Assembly (NCBI GenBank): GCA_019279435.1
Contig: JAAALK010000081.1
Location: forward strand, 52,815,318-52,879,317
Direction: 5' to 3'
Origin: Zizania palustris
Lineage: Eukaryota; Streptophyta; Magnoliopsida; Poales; Poaceae
DNA: 64,000 nucleotides
The notes under the pieces were generated by a model. It searched no databases and was not told the origin of the DNA. It was given only the letters and a program-made list of their open reading frames with translations. The position numbers and the translations under genes were made by a program. Below, one piece after another: positions 21,288 through 32,793 of the stretch. Each line of letters begins with the position of its first letter. The first letter of the stretch is position 1.

Positions 21288-23317
21288 TGTTGGACTGGAA
21301 ATGGCGACCAGAGGGGGGTGAATGGGAGCTTTTAAAATTTTAGGCTAAAAACAGCGTTCGGTTTTGATCCTGTCTACTGCGGAACAGGCTTCGAACAACA
21401 ACCTTCGAAGGTCTAGTTCGGAGGTATATGACTGCTCCGAACACAGGCTTCGCAAGGAGTAAAAGTACGAAGCGAAGAAGACTTCGCTCCACCAACAACC
21501 CCGAAAACAACTCTGCTAAGTCAGTGCAGTCTCAGCACACAGGGTGCTTCGAGCAGGCTTCGCACTTCACCCTTCGCAAGAGTGGACTACCCTCCGAGGA
21601 CTTCGACCTAAAACTTAGCGACAGCAACTGGTGCTGGGCTTCATTCTGCGAAGGTCTAAACGCACACTAACAGACTGCGCTAGGGGCTTCGACACGAGAG
21701 GCAAATACGGGCTTCGATCTGGGCTTCGCTAGTAAGCAGCGAGGTCTAGCCTATTGTTACACAGAGCAAACGCGCACAGAAAAACACACTTCGCACACAA
21801 CACACTTCGCCAACACAGGCTTCAATGCACTGTCACAAGTCACTCAAGGTGACACACAAATGGACGAGGTATGCAGCGAGGTATGTAGAACAAGCTCAAG
21901 CAAAAAGCACACAGAGGCAGGGCTTCGCCGCTTGAACAAGGAACACAAAAATGAACTCACTGGATGTATTCAAAGAATGAGGAGGCTAGTACAGGAGCTC
22001 AACAGTAAATGCTCAAAGTGTTAAATGTTACCTACCGACCCCCCATATTTATAGCCCACAGTTCATCCAAGTGAATTGACTACTTTACCCCTAGGGTTTA
22101 CACCAGTTTTGTCTCTACAGAACTGAGGGGTACAAAAGGTAGTCAACTTTATCCTGGAGGCTTCTTTGTCAGCTTTGCAGAGGGGATAGTGTCAGCTTTT
22201 TGCAGAGCAGACAATGTCAGCCTTTGCAGTCTTTGACCTTCTGGAGCCTCCCTTCGCACGCGAGGGGTTCGGTAGCTTCGGTGAGAAGCCTTGAGCCTGA
22301 CGGCCTTTTCTTCACCGAAGTCAGCCTCCGATACAGTGACGGTTTTGAGCCGAAGCCGTCAAAGCCCTTGGGCCTTCGCACCAACACCCTCGGAGTGGAC
22401 CACCACGGCTTCGCAGCTACTCCCAGCTTGAACTCCATCAGTCCGTGTACCGAAGCCATGTTTGGTCGAAGCACCACAAGTCAACCTTGCTCCGGAGCTA
22501 GCCTCGCTCTGAAGCCTTTCTCACTCCGAAGCCCCACCTTTGGAGTACCACCCTTCGAAGTCCCTCCTTCGTCCAAGGCCTCCGCATGAAGCATTCCATG
22601 AGCCCTTCGTCGTAGTGTCTCTCCCCGAGCACACTCCTCGACGAGCCTCACCCGGACCATGCCTTCGATGCGCCTTGACTTCTGAGACCTTCGTCGGGTA
22701 CCTTCGAATGTCTCCCTCCGGAGCACACTTCGAACGCCTTGCCTCCGCAGAGGACTTGTTCCACCATACTCCGAAGTCACTCCATCCGGAGTACCCTTCG
22801 AAGTGCCTCTCCTCCGAGGACTTTGTCTCAGAGTACCTTCAGCCGGAGCCACGCTCCGCACTTACTGCCTTCTCCTGGTGCACCTCGACCCGAGGTCCGA
22901 CCTTCACCCCTTCGCAGCCACCGTGACGGAGCTCCCCGCTCCCCTGGCATCAAGCCTCCCGCTTGACCCAGGTTCACCTGCTACGAACCGTCCGTCGCCT
23001 CCGAAGTCCCCTGCGCACCACAGACAAACAGACAAGTGTATCCAGTACTCCGGAGACCTCTCCGGGTTAACAACCTTCCGCACACACTCAGGTGTTCCGC
23101 CCAAAGTACCGAGACCTTCGGTACACACCCAGTTATCGTGTACTGTTAGACCCCTCCGACAGGCACACTCCGCTGCAACAGCTGCAACAACCAAACCACC
23201 TCCGAACCCTTCGGAGGTCCAACCTCTGAACCCCCTTCGGAGGTACCCCTTCGAACCAGAGGGTAAAAGCCTGTCAATCACTCATCACAAACACCGAAAC
23301 CAACCCTTGGTTTCTCA
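21288..23317 (-). repeat. 3' LTR of Sirevirus copy 1
   Basis: Bounded by TGTTGGACTGG on the left and GGTTTCTCA on the right (on the minus strand: TGAGAAACC to CCAACA). It is 2030 bp long and dense in CTTCGAAG, CCTTCGGAGG and CTCCGGAG palindromes, a known property of Sirevirus LTRs. TATAAATATGGGG on the minus strand (22041-22053) is the probable TATA box. Long open frames here reflect the GC-rich repeats and are not genes. Confidence 0.92.
22041..22053 (-). promoter_or_regulatory. TATA box of Sirevirus LTR
   Basis: CCCCATATTTATA on the plus strand reads TATAAATATGGGG on the minus strand. It is conserved at about 31681-31692 and 40619-40631 in the other LTR copies. Confidence 0.75.
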
Positions 23318-24493
23318 ATCTCCCCCTTGATGAGTGCATTGACAACCAAATTCAAGTTCAAGAAAATTTTAAAAAATTTCAGCACACAAGTGACCATAAA
23401 AACTGAACAACGAGCCAAATCATGTCACTTGACAAAAGAATTTTCCTCCCCCTTTTCAAAAGAGTAAAATGCCCCTTCGGCAAAACTCCCCCTTTTTCAA
23501 GATAAAAACTCCCCCTGAGTTAATTTTCCCCCTTTGGCAACAAGGAACTCAACTTTCTCCCCCTTTACGGCAGAGAACGTAGCAATTTCTCCCCCTTTGG
23601 CAATGCAAGAATCAAGGAGCATGAAAAAGATGCATTGCTTGGAAATGAGCAGAGTTGCAAAGACATATGAAGCAAAAATATGCCAACAGTAATAACAATG
23701 ATCATGGGCTCAGCTCAATTTAACATTCTCTAAAAACATGATGACAACATGTGATTTTATCATTTTTTAAATAAAAGCATCACCAGTTAGTCAAGGAAAC
23801 TAGACAAGTAACAGCAAGGACTGCGCAAAGCTAGTCAATTTCTACTCTAGACAGACAAGACAAGTTCAAATGGAGCTATGAAAGCAAACTTGATGATCAA
23901 TGAATTTTGTTGTTCTTTTCGTAATGCCAGGGGTTATTTGTTTGTCCACCTTATACTTTCCAATCAGGCCAAGCCTAGGCATGAAAGCCATCAGAAGCTT
24001 AAAGCAATGATTTTGGCATACACTACACTATTCCAGTTCAGACCAATGTGCAATGGTAAGCAGTCTAGAATAGAGTAATGCGACAAACAAACCCACCTGG
24101 ATCTTTTCACTTAAAACAAGCAAATCATGGAGTTCGGAATTTTGAGATTAAGTGAACAAATTGTTTGGCACATTTAAGAATATCCATGAAAATGTAGAAC
24201 AATTTTTTCAAGTTGCAATTTTTAGCATCCAGAGAAAAGTGTCTTGTTATCAAGCAGATAAAAAAAACTAGCTAAAGCAGTCCTACCTAAACATGCTAGA
24301 CTCAAGACTAAGCAGTGAGCATGATTTGATCTTTGAAAAGAAACGCATCATGCACACGAATTTTTCAGATATATTAAATAGAGCTGAGCAGACATGATTT
24401 CATGAATTATAATCAGGCATATAGGTGCAAAAGATGTAAATGCAATTTCAACACACCATTAGCAAATGCACACCATTCTAAATCTGCTCCCCC
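23318..24493 (-). other. Sirevirus 3' noncoding region with multiple polypurine tracts
   Basis: Directly at the LTR edge the minus strand has AAGGGGGAGAT. At least six further AAAGGGGGAG-like tracts follow (for example near 23446, 23490, 23525, 23556, 23590 and 24487), often within TTGCCAAAGGGGGAG. Multiple polypurine tracts before the 3' LTR are an established Sirevirus hallmark. No envelope-like frame is present in this 1.2 kb. Confidence 0.85.
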
Positions 24494-27400
24494 TCACAAA
24501 ATGCCGTAAGGGTGACAAATGCCAAGTTCCCCACGCAAGTAGGCAAATCGAGAAGCATCGAGGGGTTTCGTGAAAATGTCGGCTAGCTGGTGTTGGGTAT
24601 CAACATATTGAAGTTCAATATCACCCTTCTCATTGTGACCTTTGAGAAAATGATATCGCACATCAATGTGTTTGGTTCTGGAGTGCTGAACCGGGTTGTT
24701 TGCAATAAAAATAGCACTAGTGTTATCACAGAAAAGTGGAACACTCTTATAATCTAACCCGAAATCCCGCAAAGTGGAAGCCATCCACAAAATCTGAGAG
24801 CAACAGCTAGCTGCAGCAACATATTCGGCCTCAGTCGTCGATTGTGCAACACTATACTGTTTGCGGGAAGACCAGCAAACCAGAGAAGTACCCAGAAAAT
24901 GACAAGTACCAGAGGTACTTTTCCTATCAATCCTACACCCAGCAAAATCCGCATCTGAATAACCTCGAAGACACAAAGAGGAAGACCCGGAATACCATAT
25001 GCCAAATTCAAGGGTGTGTTTGAGATACCTCAGAATGCGTTTTACCGCTTGACGGTGCGAAGCTCGTGGTGAAGCCTGAAAACGAGCGCACAGACATACT
25101 GCGAAGTGTATGTCCGGCCTCGTAGCAGTCAAGTAGAGGAGGGAGCCGATCATGCTTCGGAACTCCTTCTGATCTACGGCTTCTCCATCTTTGTCGGGAT
25201 CCAATGCTACGGATGTAGCCATTGGAGTGGCGAGGGGCTTCGCATCTGCCATGTCAAACTTCTTGAGCAGGTCCTTGGTGTACTTCGTCTGGTGGATGAA
25301 AGTACCTTGTTTGCTTTGTTTGATTTGCAAACCAAGGAAAAAGGTGAGTTCACCCATCATGGACATTTCAAACTCCCTGCTCATGGTATCTGCAAACTCG
25401 GCAACCAAAGCATGAGAAGAGCCACCAAAGATGATATCATCCACATAAATCTGAACTAGGAGGAAATCTTTGCCATGCTTGAGAGTAAACAGGGTTTTAT
25501 CAACAGAGCCCATCAAATACCCTCGCTCAAGCAGAAAAGACTTAAGTCTGTCATACCATGCCCGAGGGGCCTGCTTGAGTCCATAAAGAGCCTTATGAAG
25601 TTTAAGGACTTTATGTGGGTACTTGGGATTTTCAAAACCAAGAGGTTGTTTTACATAAACATCTTCACTTATGAAGCCATTAAGAAAAGCACTTTTGACA
25701 TCCATTTGATAGAGTTTGAATCCCCGGGATGTCGCAAAGGCAAGCAAAATCCTAATGGCCTCAAGGCGAGCAACAGGTGCAAAAGTTTCAGTAAAATCAA
25801 TCCCTTCTAGTTGAGAAAAACCCTGAGCCACAAGTCTAGCCTTGTTTCTAACTATAGTCCCATCCTCCCCTTGTTTATTTTTGAAAATCCATTTTGTTCC
25901 AATGAAATGAACATTTGGTGGAGGATCAACTAAAGTCCAGACTTGGTTTCTCTCAAAATTTTCAAGTTCCTCATGCATGGCATTGATCCAACTAGAATCA
26001 GAAAGTGCATGACTAACATCTAAGGGCTCGAAAGAAGCAACAAAAGCTGAATCAATAAAATGAGCATGAGAATGTGTTACCCTTTGATCAAGCTCACCAA
26101 TGATCTACTCGGGAGGATGCATCCTTTGAACATGGTGTGGAGCCTCGCGGCGGGATGCAGTCTCCCCCTCAACTTGTGCGTTGGAGTGGTCCAAGATGAC
26201 CGATGTCGAGGTAGTCGTTTCGGGACCTCGTGCCAAAGTAGTTGAAGCGGGGTCAGCTTCGCGGGTTGATGTCGAGGGTAGTAGGGGTTCATCCTCAAAA
26301 TCTCCGGGATCTTCTTCTTCGATTATGGTCTGTTCCATGTCGTGTTCATTTTCCTGTTCAAAAGCAGAACTAATAGAGGGGGTTGATTCATCAAAAGTCA
26401 CATCACATGACTCGATGACAGTGTTAGTTTCCAAATTATAAACACGATAAGAATGACCATGAGTAGTGTAACCCAAAAAGATCCCGTCAGAAGAACGCGA
26501 CTCAAATTTATCCAAATTACCACGTTTCAGGATGAAGCAATGACAGCCAAAAACTCGAAGATGAGTGACCTTGAGCTGTCTCCCAAAACGTAGCTCATAA
26601 GATGTCAAATTCAAAATTGAGCGCAAGAAGATTCGGTTTGAGATGTAACATGCAGTGTTCATGGCCTCAGCCCAGAATTTTCTAGGAGTCCTATGCTCAT
26701 CGAGCATCGTCCTAGCCATCTCAACCAAAGTGCGGTTTTTCCTCTCAACGACACCGTTCTGTTGAGGAACCCGCGGAGAAGAGAATTGATGTTCTATGCC
26801 ATGCTCCATGCAAAAGTCAACAAAGAGACTGTTCTTGAACTCAGTGCCATTATCACTTCGAATGAATTTTAATGCACCAGGAAGTTCAGTGAAAAGTCTC
26901 AAAGCCAAGCTCCGAAAGTGTGAAAACACTTCATCCTTGCTGGCAAGAAAGAAGACCCAAGAGTAGCGAGAGAAATTGTCAACAATGACTAAAACATACC
27001 ACTTGCCGCCTAAAGAACTAACCCGAGAAGGACCTACAGTGTCCATGTGGAGAAGTTCTCCGGGTTGTTCAGTCATCACTGTGGTGACTGGCGAATGCGA
27101 AGCGGCAATCATTTTTCCATGTCGACAAGGAGCGCAAACTAAATTCTTCTCAAACTTGAGCTTGGGCAATCCTCGGATCAGACCTAGGGCACTCAGTCGA
27201 GTGAGCAACTCAAAGCTCATATGCCCTAGTCTCCCATGCCACTTCCAAAGCTCAGAAGTAGAATGTGCAACAAGACAATGAGAAGAACCAGATGATTCTG
27301 AAAAATCAGCTCCAAAAACTGTACCAACTCTAAAGATCTTACACACCGCAACGCCATCAGAGTTGAGCACTTGCGAAGTATCGCGATGGAATCGCACTTC

Positions 27401-27661
27401 GAAGCCCTCATCAAGCAACTGAGATACAGACAACAAATTGTATCCCAGGTTTTCAACCAAAGCAACATCTTTGAGAGTGAAATTTGATTTACTTCTTACC
27501 ACACCTTTACCTTTCACTCTACTCCTTCGATTATTTCCGAAGGTGATATGTTCCCTTTGCTTGGTTGTGGTGAGGCTGGAGAACCATGCTGCATCTCCGG
27601 TCATGTGGCGCGAACAACCGGAGTCCATGATCCACGTGCCCTCCAGGCCTCGATTTGTCGC
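24494..27661 (-). pseudogene. pol: Sirevirus copy 1 pol: protease, integrase, RT, RNase H
   Basis: Domains in copia order. Protease: MDSGCSRHMTG at about 27625. GAG-pre-integrase with HRLGHMS-like motif and CAPCRHGKM. Integrase core: acidic residues in MDTVGP, RSDNGTEF and QNGVVERKNRT, then FGCHCFILKRG. RT: WTLVDPPPN, FAPVARLEAIRILLAFA, YVDDIIFGG, LYLTATRPDI. RNase H: YSDADFAGC, STTEAEYVAA, FCDNTSAIFIANNP, ending HPYGIL at 24494. A single TAG at about 26105 splits the frame between integrase and RT where copy 2 has a sense codon (PEQIIGELD). Protein identity to copy 2 is very high. Otherwise intact. Confidence 0.93.
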
Positions 27662-29220
27662 CTACACATGATAAGAATATCTCGATCGCTCAGTGCTGGG
27701 GTGAGTGAAAAAATGACGCGGCATCCAGCACTGAGTGACACGAGTAGTAGGCACAGTAAAAGTAGACGGTCTACGCACATGATAATTTGAATGATGCAAA
27801 GTGTGAGGTCTACCTACATGCTATGATCGAACAACATGTCGAGGTCTCCTACTCTGACGAGGTACAAAGCTACTCGCCCGGGGTCTACCACCATATGGAA
27901 CATGGTGAACACCTCGAGGAGCAAAACCTCTCCGAGAAGCACGAGGAGCCTTAAAAGCAGGACGATAGTAAAACTCAGACTCATGCATACCTAAAGATGG
28001 GTAATGCATGTCCTGGTAACTCATCGCCTGAGAGCGTCGCTCATCCTTGATGCGATGAAAACAGAACCCAACCAAATGACCCGCCCGCTGACAGTAGGAG
28101 CAGTGAAAAATTCTTCTAGGGGCACTCTCATGGGTCACAGGAGCAACTCTCACAGGCTCCTTGGGCTTCTTCTGAGTGGTTTTCTTGGGAGGATTTTTCT
28201 TGGCAGGAGGGGTGGTTTTCTTTGGTGGTCGGGTAGGCTTTTTGGATGATGGGGTGTCTAATAGAGCTCTCTCTTTCTCTAGGGTAGTGGGAGAGGTAAA
28301 AACAGTTTTGTTTCCATTTTCTGAAAGAATCCTCTCAAAACACAAACCTAGAGCTAACCCTGCTCTGTCAGCACACATCTTGGTCTTGGCCAAGAGCAAA
28401 TCCATCCTACCCTTTCCCTCAGTGCATTTGTTAACCACAGAAAGAAGGTATTCATTTCAGACATGAGGTTTTCAGCTCGCTCTCTAACAGTGCCTAGCTG
28501 GTCCTTAATGGTAATGCACGTGTCACAAACAGGCTGCACATCCTTAGAACTACCGGCCCTCTCCAATCTAGCCTCTAAATCATGAACATGTTTATCACGT
28601 AAATTAATGCTCTCGCGCAATAAAGAACAGTTCATGCATTCAATATTATCATGAGGTCTAGAATCCACCACCAAAAGCTGCTTCTGTGCAGTCTCAAGCT
28701 CAGAAAGAGTTTGAGCATGTACAGAACACAACTGAGCAAGCTCACCCATGACAACAGAACAAGATTCACATTCAGCATTATTAAATTTAGACTTAAGCAT
28801 TCCATATTCAGTAGAAACAGATTCTAGCCTAAGTCTAAGGTCTTTTCTTTCTCTAGCGGCTTGCACAAGTAATCTATCCTGACCGAGAACTACTTCATTC
28901 AGCTCATCTAATTTAATTAATAGCTGGTCAGATGATAGAGGTACCTCAGATGAGTCAAGCTCATCACCGCTGTGATCGCTGTCGGCCATAAAGCAAAGGT
29001 CGGTGAAGTCTCGTCCCTTCTTGTCCTTCTTGTCCTCCTTCCTTGGGGACTCCTCCTCCTCGGAGCTTGACTCCTCGGTTGAGGAAGTGTCGATGTCGCT
29101 GAGAGCAGCAACAAATGCTCTGGAAGCGGCCTTGGCTAATTTCTTAGCCATCTTGCTGCGCTTGCTCTTCACAAAGTGTTTCCTCTCATGGTAATCCTTG
29201 TTGATTTGCTCGTGAATCAT
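27662..29220 (-). pseudogene. gag: Sirevirus copy 1 gag
   Basis: The visible N-terminal part (KHFVKSKRSKMAKKLAKAA, then acidic Ser/Glu-rich DTSSTEESSSEEEES) leads into a long coiled-coil region with Cys pairs (ECESCSVVMGEL, ECMNCSLLRE, VCDTCITIKDQL), a Lys/Pro-rich segment and a CCHC zinc knuckle (HCSYCQRAGHLVGFC). It ends at TAG 27662-27664, in the same frame as pol. One base is missing near 28440 compared with copy 2, and a further TAG occurs at about 27821. The true N-terminal half of a Sirevirus Gag and the leader are missing because the element is truncated at 29228. Confidence 0.85.
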
Positions 29221-29228
29221 CCGTTCAA

Positions 29229-29890
29229 TCCACGTAATGGATTTCTATCGTTTTTATTGGTTTTTATCAGTAATTCGGATTGTAGGCCGAATTGCCTTTG
29301 ATTATTTGGTGTTTTTGCAGTGTTTTCACCCTATCTTCTTCACCAAGAGCTCCTCCATCTATTCGCCATAGACGAGATGGTTGCCAAAGCCCGGAGACCA
29401 GTTTCTAGGAGTCATTGGTCTGACCCGCCTGTACCGCGTCATCATCTGACGAGTCGGCATGTTGCGGTCTAACCGGTGGCACAAGGCTGATTTGATCAAT
29501 CGTGCATAGAGCACCCTCCAGAGCCTTCACAGTCACCTTCGGTTTGACCGAAGGTCTCCCTTCGATCACACCGACTGAGCACCGGAGCCCCCGTTCATCC
29601 CCCTCTACACTATATATGCCGAAGCCCCCTTCGATGACCCCTTCGCACCGCCGGTCCAATTGGCGGTATACTGTCGGTCTGACTGGCCTTCCTTGGCTGG
29701 TCTGACTGCCATGTTGACCTCGGTCTAACCGGCCTTGACTTGGCCGGTTGGATCGCTTCCCCTATAATTTGGTTAGTTAAATAATATTTTGGTATTGTTT
29801 AATTGCCTGGCGACTCAATTTATTTCCTTTGTCATGGTCAAGGGCCGTCAGAACATGGTTTCAGCATCACGAGACGTTTAGCGGGCCACC
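29229..29890 (+). repeat. Diverged A-like LTR fragment
   Basis: ACGTAATGGATTTCTATCG, TAGGCCGAATTGCC and TTGCCTGGCGACTC follow the same order as the U5 half of element A LTRs, but identity is low, so this is a related, older subfamily. It contains repeated GGTCTGACTGG/GGTCTAACCGG words (29420-29755). There is no coding potential. It abuts the truncated gag of Sirevirus copy 1. Confidence 0.55.
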
Positions 29891-30073
29891 CCTAGGCGTT
29901 AGTGTGCTTTTGGATTATTGAACTGACGTTAGTGTCCATTGGTGCTTTATCAACATATTTTAGCGTCAACGGCCGGTTGGACCAGCCTGTGTCAGGAATT
30001 GCATATTTTTGGTCCAAATTGCAAATTTTTACTTTTTGACAATTTTGATGATTAATTCCATTTTGTGCTATCA
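29891..30073 (-). repeat. Inverted A-like LTR start fragment
   Basis: Read on the minus strand from 30073, it begins TTGATAGCACAAAATGGAAT and continues with AATTGTCAAAAAG and TTGGACCAAAAAT, the same order as the first 80 bp of LTR A (6175 and 30354). It lies head to head with the next A LTR 280 bp away. Confidence 0.7.
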
Positions 30074-30353
30074 ATAAGGAGGCCCCACAAGTCACACATG
30101 GTATCGCAAGGAACATACTGCTAGACATCATGCCACCTAGGGGCACCCGATGGTATCTCTCAGGGGTACCATTGAACCGTGAACTTTGTAGCGCAACCTT
30201 ATGTGATGAGGGGCAACATAGATACAACGTAGCCCAGCCAGAGAAATATCAGAGACCTCAATGCCTGAACGGTACCAAACACTAGGACAACAAGAAGATG
30301 ACTGGGTGAATCAGATCACAGAGGTTATCAAAGACCAATTTGGGTTGAAGCCT
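30074..30353 (+). pseudogene. Ty3/gypsy gag fragment (H2/A-like)
   Basis: The stretch with CACAAGTCACACATGGTATC, GCACCCGATGGTATCTC and GGGGCAACATAGATAC aligns with the H2 gag at 20575-20730. It is short, with stops, and ends where LTR A starts (30354; candidate duplication AGCCT at 30349-30353). It is the insertion site of the second A element. Confidence 0.65.
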
Positions 30354-30964
30354 TGTTGATAGCAAAAAATGGCATTAATGGCCAAGATTGTCAAAATATC
30401 AATTTTGGTAATTTGGACCAGAAATACACAAGTACTGGTACAAGCCGAAGTCGTATAGTGCCGAAGGCCCATCTTCATGAGACCTTAGAGGCCTTTTGTG
30501 GCCTGTTGGCTTCGGCCCAAAGGCCCTTCAGAGGCCTGCCTCGCCGAAGCTTCGGCCCAAGGAGCAGGCTTTGGCGGGCCTACCGAAGGCCCACTTCGGG
30601 CAAGCTTCGGAGATGGAATTGGATACAAAATCTGGTTGTTTTTATCCCTAAAGTTGATTAAACCGAATCTAGTCAGATTAGAATTAGAGATAAGAAGACT
30701 AGCCCCTATAAATACAGGGGTGAGGTCGGTTCATCAGACCCCACACAACTAATCAATCACAAAGCCCTATCTTTGAACCGTACTTTACTTTCTTTACTTT
30801 TCTACACACCTTCGTGGGTTTGTGAGGAAGCCCTCAGTCGGCCACTCCGTAACAATGGTAAGCCTTGTTGGTTCACTTGTGAATCACCCATTAATCTACG
30901 TTACAGATTGCTATCACCTCGTTGGTTCGCCTGTGAATCACCCATTAATCTACTTAACAGATTA
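30354..30964 (+). repeat. 5' LTR of element A copy 2, left piece
   Basis: Starts TGTTGATAGCAAAAAATGGC and matches 6175-6651 and beyond. TATA box CTATAAATA at about 30706-30714; CCGAAGG/CCTTCGG palindromes at 30460-30600. It is split by the Sirevirus at 30965 with duplication GATTA (30960-30964 and 41917-41921). Confidence 0.92.
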
Positions 30965-32793
30965 TGTTGGACCGGGAACGGCGACCAGAGGGGGGTGAAT
31001 GGGAGCTTTTAAAATTTCGGGCTAAAAACTAGCCTTCAGTTTCAGTTCTGTCTTCTGCGGAACAGGCTTCGAACACTACCTTCGGAGGTCTGGTTCGGAG
31101 GTGCTTTGACAGCTCCGAACACAGGCTTCGCAGGAGCAAAAGTTCGAAGCCATGAAGACTTCGCTCCACTAACAACCCTCTAAAATCTACTCTGCTAAGT
31201 CAGTGCAGGCTCCGCACACAGGGTGCTTCGAGCAGGCTTCGCACTTCACCCTTCGCAAGAGTGGACACCCCACTGAGGACTTCGACCAAGTACTTGGCAG
31301 CAGCAACTGGTGCTGGGCTTCGTACACGAAGGTCTAAACGCACACTAATAGACTTCGCTAGGGGCTTCGACACAAGAAGCAAAACGGGCTTCGATCAGGG
31401 CTTCGCTAGTAAGCAACGAGGTCTTGTCTCCTGTTACACAGAGCGACAGCACACTAAAAAACACACTTCGCACAAAACATCCTTCGCCTAGACAGGCTTC
31501 GGTGCACTACAACTAGCGAGGTATGTAAAGCGAGCTCAAGCAAAAAGCACACAGAAGCAGGGCTTCGCCGCTTGAACAAGGAACACAGAAAATGAACTCT
31601 CTGGATGAAATACAACGAAGTGTGTGGCTACAGGAGCTCAACAGTAAATGCTCAAAGTGTGAAATGTTACCTATCGAGCCCCCATATTTATAGCCCACAG
31701 TTCACCCAAAGGAATTGACTACTTTACCCCTAGGGTTTACATTGGTTTTGTCTCTACAGAACTAAGGGATACAAAAGGTAGTCAACTTTATTGGAGGCTT
31801 CTCTGTCAGACTTGCAGCCTTTGACCTTTCCGAAGCCCCCCTTCGCACGCGAGGGGTGCGGTAGCTTTGGTGAGAAGCCTTGAGCCAGATGGCCTTCGCT
31901 TCACCGAAGTCAGCCTTCGATACAGTGACGGTTTTGAGCCGAAGCCGTCAAAGCCCTTGGGCCTTCGCACCAACACCTCCGGAGTGGACCACCACGGCTT
32001 CGCAGCTTCTCCCAGCTCGAACTCCGTCAGTCCGTGTACCGAAGCCATGCAGGCCTAAGTACCACAAGACAACCTCACTCCGGAGCTAGCCTTGCTCCGA
32101 AGCCTTCCACACTCCGAAGCCCCACCTTCGGAGTACCACCCTTCGAAGTCCATCCTTCGACCAAGGCCTCCGCACGAAGCATTCCATGAGCACTCCGTCG
32201 CAGTCTCTCTCCCCGAGCACACTCCTCGACGAGCCTCACCCGGACCATGCGTTCGATGCGCCTCGACTTCTGAGACCTTCGTCGGGCACCTTCGAATGTC
32301 TCCCTCCGGAGCACACTTCTAATTCCTTGCCTCCGCAGAGGACTTGATCCATCCAACTCCGAAGTCACTCCGTCCGGAGTACCTTCGAAGTGCCTCACCT
32401 CCGAGGACTTTGTCTCAGAGTACCTTCCCCCGGAGCCACGCTCCGCACTCTCTGCCTTCAACTGGCACGCCTCGACCCGAGGACCGACCCGGACCCCCTT
32501 CGCAGCCACCGTGATGGAGCTCCCCGCTCCCCTGGCATCAAGCCTCCCGCTTGACCCAGGTTCACCTGCTACGAACCTGTCCATTGCCTCCGAAGTCCCT
32601 GCGCACCACCGACAAGCAGACAAGTGTGTCCAGTACTCCGGAGACCTCTCCGGGTTAGCAACCTCCGGTACACACTCCGGTGTACCGCCCAAAGTACCGA
32701 GGCCTTCGGTACACACCCAGTCATCGTGTACTGTCAGGCCCCTCCGACACGCACACTCCGCTGCAACAGCTGCAGCAACCAGCCACCGAACAC

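Larger units (their letters stand above)
21288..29228 (-). mobile_element. Sirevirus (Ty1-copia, Opie/Maximus-like) copy 1, 5' end lost
   Basis: A minus-strand element with its 3' LTR on the left (21288-23317), a noncoding region rich in polypurine tracts, pol (24494-27661) and gag (27662-29220). The 5' leader and 5' LTR are absent: gag coding ends at about 29228 against a diverged A-like LTR fragment. Its pol and gag are nearly identical to copy 2 at 30965-41916. Coding lesions: a TAG in pol at about 26105, one missing base in gag near 28440 and a stop in gag near 27821. It is inactive by sequence. Confidence 0.92.

Noticed and set aside
22217..23330. Frames of 120-175 residues in Sirevirus LTRs (also 32075-32716 and 41080-41833)
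   Set aside because: They lie in noncoding LTR sequence rich in CTTCGG repeats, occur in several frames, and are not conserved between LTR copies.
23318..24493. Possible envelope-like gene between pol and 3' LTR of the Sireviruses
   Set aside because: No frame of useful length exists on the coding strand in either copy; only polypurine-rich noncoding sequence.
25106..25810. Plus-strand frames over the Sirevirus pol (also 35929-36633, 26181-26441 and 37004-37264)
   Set aside because: They are shadows of the minus-strand pol; their conservation between copies follows from the conserved real gene.
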